Shown: piece by piece, positions 7,248 to 9,036 of the stretch
Layout: every line of letters begins with the position of its first letter
Numbering within the stretch: the stretch's first letter is position 1
NCBI GenBank assembly: GCA_001801495.1
Contig: MGXW01000026.1
Coordinates: 1-9,036 of the forward strand
Source of the DNA: Gammaproteobacteria bacterium RIFCSPHIGHO2_12_FULL_37_34
GTDB taxonomy: Bacteria; Pseudomonadota; Gammaproteobacteria; DSM-16500
DNA: 9,036 nt
Direction of reading: 5' to 3'
Translations under genes and position numbers: made by a program
The notes under the pieces: model-generated
Told to the model about the DNA's origin: nothing
Databases searched by the model: none
What the model saw: only the letters and a program-made list of their open reading frames with translations

Positions 7248-7652
7248 TCAATGGCTTGAAACGTAAAGATTAAAACTATCTGCCTTCCAATAGTATTTAT
7301 TACCTTGCCCATCGTTATCGCCGCCCTCAAGGCTTACGATACCGTTACTTGTATTTAATACGATTGTTTCAATATGTGTACCAGTGCAATTAGCTGTATT
7401 AAAAACTTGTATTGAACAATTAGATTGATTGTATTTGCAAGCTTCTTGTAAATTTGTTTCAGTTATTACTTTCTCGGTATGCTGTTCAATAACACCAAAT
7501 TGGGTTGAGCAAACATTATTAATACGAACTGTCAAATCAACATTTGTATCGTTAGCAAATGTCAAATCAGCCGCATTAGCCAATAAAGATATAGAAAATA
7601 AACTTGTAGCAACTATAGTTGAAGCAACAACTCTGGTCTTGCGAAATTTCAT
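7248..7652 (-). CDS. Exported small four-cysteine protein of unknown function
   Basis: A 134-aa protein with a clear Sec signal peptide: basic start MKFRKTR, hydrophobic core STIVATSLFSISLL, likely cut after ANA (residue 27). The mature part is about 107 aa. It begins ADLTFANDTNVDLTVRINN and has four cysteines (48, 72, 79, 89), enough for two disulfides, in a pattern ...CS..., C-x6-C, x9-C. The sequence is rich in Asn/Thr/Val, as expected for a beta-rich periplasmic or secreted domain. It resembles small exported 'T/N-rich, NCT-containing' proteins common in Legionella-type genomes, but I know no function. The ATG (7650-7652) has a strong GGAGG (7659-7663, 6-nt spacing). It is probably monocistronic, with the terminator at 6771-6799 as its likely end. 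Confidence 0.8.
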   Translation of the reverse strand: MKFRKTRVVASTIVATSLFSISLLANAADLTFANDTNVDLTVRINNVCSTQFGVIEQHTEKVITETNLQEACKYNQSNCSIQVFNTANCTGTHIETIVLNTSNGIVSLEGGDNDGQGNKYYWKADSFNLYVSSH

Positions 7653-7691
7653 ATTTATCCTCCATGTATATTAAGACTAGAAATAAGAGAA

Positions 7692-7717
7692 CTGAATAGC
7701 TGTAATACACAGCTCAG
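7692..7717 (-). terminator. Possible weak terminator after the DUF2442 fragment
   Basis: On the minus strand AGCTGT (7709-7714), loop GTATT, ACAGCT (7698-7703) forms a 6-bp stem. CTG and CAG extend it across a 3-nt bulge, and the pyrimidine-rich TTCTCTTATTTCT follows. The stem is short and its G+C moderate, so termination would be partial. It overlaps the TGA of the 7714-7851 reading frame. Confidence 0.35.
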
Positions 7718-7851
7718 CCGGAACAGTCTACCAAAAAGCGCCGCAGTGTTCCATCAATAAATTCAACCTCAAGCTTATAGTTAGCAAGAGGCTTTACTTT
7801 AGTAAGTCGCCATGGCGCGGTGCAAATTATTCCAGGGTAAGCGTTCGTCAT
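7714..7851 (-). CDS. Short DUF2442-like protein, probably truncated
   Basis: A 45-codon frame starting ATG 7849-7851, one base overlapping the TGA of the preceding gene (TGATG). Residues 14-43 read PWRLTKVKPLANYKLEVEF, then IDGTLRRFLVD. This matches the start of the DUF2442 domain (W-x-V-x-x-V-x-PL-x-x-Y-x-L-x-V-x-F-x-DG...VD). Full DUF2442 proteins are about 70-100 aa, so the second half is missing; the frame stops right after VDCSG and no continuation is seen in other frames. Its first dozen codons, including the ATG, lie in or beside a dispersed repeat, so the original N-terminus may also be lost. G+C is about 46% by hand count, well above its surroundings. DUF2442 genes often sit beside DUF4160 genes in toxin-antitoxin-like pairs; no partner is seen here. 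It is probably a relic, possibly still translated by coupling. Confidence 0.5.
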   Translation of the reverse strand: MTNAYPGIICTAPWRLTKVKPLANYKLEVEFIDGTLRRFLVDCSG

Positions 7852-7895
7852 CACGAGGCGTGCTGCGTGTTTGGCCGTGGCAATCCAGACCCTAT
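7841..7895. repeat. Dispersed repeat of the 'GTCATTGCGAGG...GGCAATCCAG' type
   Basis: The plus strand reads GCGTTCGTCATCACGAGG (7841-7858), then GCGTGCTGCGTGTTTGGCC, then GTGGCAATCCAGACCC (7877-7892). This is the well-known layout of short interspersed repeats in Legionella, Coxiella, Rickettsia and others, where GTCATTGCGAGG and GGCAATCCAG flank a variable G+C-rich core. Read on the minus strand in the non-coding frame it gives GLDCHGQTRSTPRDDE, the familiar spurious peptide such repeats produce. It spans the last codons of the 7851-9005 gene and the start of the DUF2442 fragment. Only one copy is in the window, so repeat status rests on recognition of the motif. Confidence 0.6.
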
Positions 7896-9005
7896 GGCGA
7901 TAGTATCATTTTGTTGTGGTTCATGCGACTCAGCTAGATTTATATCGTGCTCATCTTCTGAATCAGATGGGGTAAATTTCCTTTTCTTTTCTCCGTTATT
8001 AAAAAATGTCATGTTAAATGCTGAAGTATGTTCCACTTCGCTTTGTTCTTCTCTATCCGGTGAATAAGGACTCGGAATATAAGAATCTGATAAAATCCCT
8101 TCTTGTTGTTGCAACAAATAAAACAGGTGGGCATTCTGTGAATGTAGCGCTGTTTCTAAACGAGAAAGATGATTTTCCATTTGACTAAGACGATTTTCCA
8201 TTTCATCAAGACGGCTATTAACTTTATCATTTGATTCCTTATGTTGACACGTAGATAGTTGATTTTTTATATCACTAAAAACTGTATGCATGAAACCTAT
8301 AAGAGCCAATGGAACAGCATCCGGTTGCAAATTTTTTATATTATCGTGTTTTCCTTGTGCATAACCATACAGTTGATCAATAGATGAAACGCAATTTTCT
8401 AAATATTCTAAATTATTCTTTAAAAGTTGTTTGAGCGCATCAAATGGTATGCCTTTATTCCATAATTCATCAATCACACAGGCAATAGTATATTGATCGC
8501 CAACAATATCAGCATATTTATTATCCCTATAGAAATTTTTCAAATTTTCTATCATATTACTTTTTTCCACTTTCTCTTTTTCCACTGTTTCTTTAGATGG
8601 AATAGCCGCAAGTTCTTCGCCTTCTGCCTCACATCGCTTCAAAAAAACGTCTTTAATAAATTCTGATTTAATCATCCTCAATGGGCATAGATTCTGGGCG
8701 AGAAAACGTTCTAATAATTTTTTATAATTTAAAAGATTATCATCATATGCATCATCTGGGAGTTTTTTAGAATATAAAAAGATGTGCTCTGCTTTTGATA
8801 AATGAGTAAGTAAAATTGGCAACCATGCCTTTTTTGATTTCACTACTTCATCAAGCGCATGAGGAAACTCCTCTGGTAATTGATTTAGAGAAATAGCACT
8901 TTTCTGAATCTTCCCCATGGAATTTAACATTTCATACACTAACGCTTCCTCGTTTATTTCAACAAGGTAAATTTTGTTAGACTCATGCTTCGTTTCTGTA
9001 GACAT
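7851..9005 (-). CDS. Coiled-coil protein with nuclear-localisation-like tail; candidate secreted effector, possibly 5'-incomplete
   Basis: A 384-aa protein (from ATG 9003-9005) with no recognised family, no signal peptide and no membrane segment. It is mostly helical and charged. Residues about 50-215 contain mixed helical segments. Residues 262-297 form a clean coiled coil: a positions L266, L273, L280, L287, L294; d positions V262, M269, M276, L283, L297. The C-terminal 80 residues look disordered and hold an acidic stretch (DREEQSEVEH), a monopartite nuclear-localisation-like KKRK (340-343) and a casein-kinase-2-like acidic serine cluster SDSEDEHD (347-354). This is what host-targeted effectors of Legionellales often look like, but secretion is not shown. 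The frame is open through GTG 9006-9008 to the window edge and no good ribosome site precedes the ATG, so the true start may lie outside. The last codons, encoding GLPRPNTQHAS, fall in a dispersed repeat, so the native C-terminus may have been altered. Confidence 0.75.
   Translation of the reverse strand: MSTETKHESNKIYLVEINEEALVYEMLNSMGKIQKSAISLNQLPEEFPHALDEVVKSKKAWLPILLTHLSKAEHIFLYSKKLPDDAYDDNLLNYKKLLERFLAQNLCPLRMIKSEFIKDVFLKRCEAEGEELAAIPSKETVEKEKVEKSNMIENLKNFYRDNKYADIVGDQYTIACVIDELWNKGIPFDALKQLLKNNLEYLENCVSSIDQLYGYAQGKHDNIKNLQPDAVPLALIGFMHTVFSDIKNQLSTCQHKESNDKVNSRLDEMENRLSQMENHLSRLETALHSQNAHLFYLLQQQEGILSDSYIPSPYSPDREEQSEVEHTSAFNMTFFNNGEKKRKFTPSDSEDEHDINLAESHEPQQNDTIAIGSGLPRPNTQHAS
8171..8203 (-). 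repeat. 21-nt internal duplication encoding coiled-coil heptads
   Basis: The plus-strand 12-mer GATTTTCCATTT occurs at 8171-8182 and again at 8192-8203, exactly 21 nt apart. On the coding strand this gives successive heptads EMENRLS and QMENHLS. Conservation at base level suggests a recent in-frame heptad duplication rather than only amino-acid constraint. Confidence 0.6.
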
Positions 9006-9036
9006 CACAACAAGATCATATGCTAAACAAGGAAAT

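Noticed and set aside
7429..7674. Plus-strand 81-codon frame opposite the exported-protein gene, and 7867-8067 opposite the effector gene
   Set aside because: The minus-strand frames have a signal peptide or coiled coil and, for the first, a strong ribosome site; the plus-strand frames do not.
1..9036. CRISPR arrays, tRNA or rRNA genes, intact transposases
   Set aside because: No regularly spaced direct repeats, tRNA-like cloverleaf ends or transposase motifs were seen on either strand.

Overview
The window reads as an AT-rich gammaproteobacterial chromosome, most likely an amoeba- or host-associated member of the Legionellales (Legionella/Coxiella/Berkiella/Aquicella-like). Grounds: a PEP synthase that follows the E. 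coli type along its whole length, a secreted GDSL lipase of the PlaA type, a small exported four-cysteine protein of a kind common in Legionellales, a coiled-coil protein with a eukaryote-like basic/acidic tail, and a dispersed repeat of the 'GTCATTGCGAGG...GGCAATCCAG' kind. The genus is an inference; no rRNA or marker gene is present.

All intact genes lie on the minus strand, so transcription runs from high to low coordinates. From right to left: (1) 7851-9005, a coiled-coil, possibly host-directed protein whose reading frame is still open at the right edge. Its last codons lie in the dispersed repeat, and a 45-codon DUF2442 fragment (7714-7851) follows with a one-base overlap. (2) 7248-7652, the exported four-cysteine protein, with an in-frame orphan coding tail beyond its stop (7110-7229). 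(3) 6581-7247, a gene-poor, decayed stretch. It holds a plus-strand C-terminal remnant that looks like S-adenosylmethionine decarboxylase (6765-7034), a minus-strand intrinsic terminator (6771-6799) and the upstream region of the next operon. (4) 760-6574, a compact four-gene run: GDSL lipase, mmsA, mmsB, ppsA. The junctions are 0 nt, a 4-nt ATGA overlap and 14 nt. (5) 39-638, a hicA-hicB toxin-antitoxin pair with a perfect 12-bp inverted repeat in its promoter region.

The central operon suggests a nutrient-scavenging route. A secreted (lyso)phospholipase would release fatty acids or glycerophospho-compounds. MmsB and MmsA would turn 3-hydroxyisobutyrate from valine into propionyl-CoA, and PEP synthase would pull pyruvate into gluconeogenesis. 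Gene order and translational coupling are seen directly; the joint physiological role is inference.

The right third (6581-9036) looks like accessory, rearranged DNA: gene fragments on both strands, a repeat, locally higher G+C (about 46% by hand count over 7714-7851) and candidate effector or secreted proteins. I see no CRISPR array, tRNA, rRNA or intact transposase.
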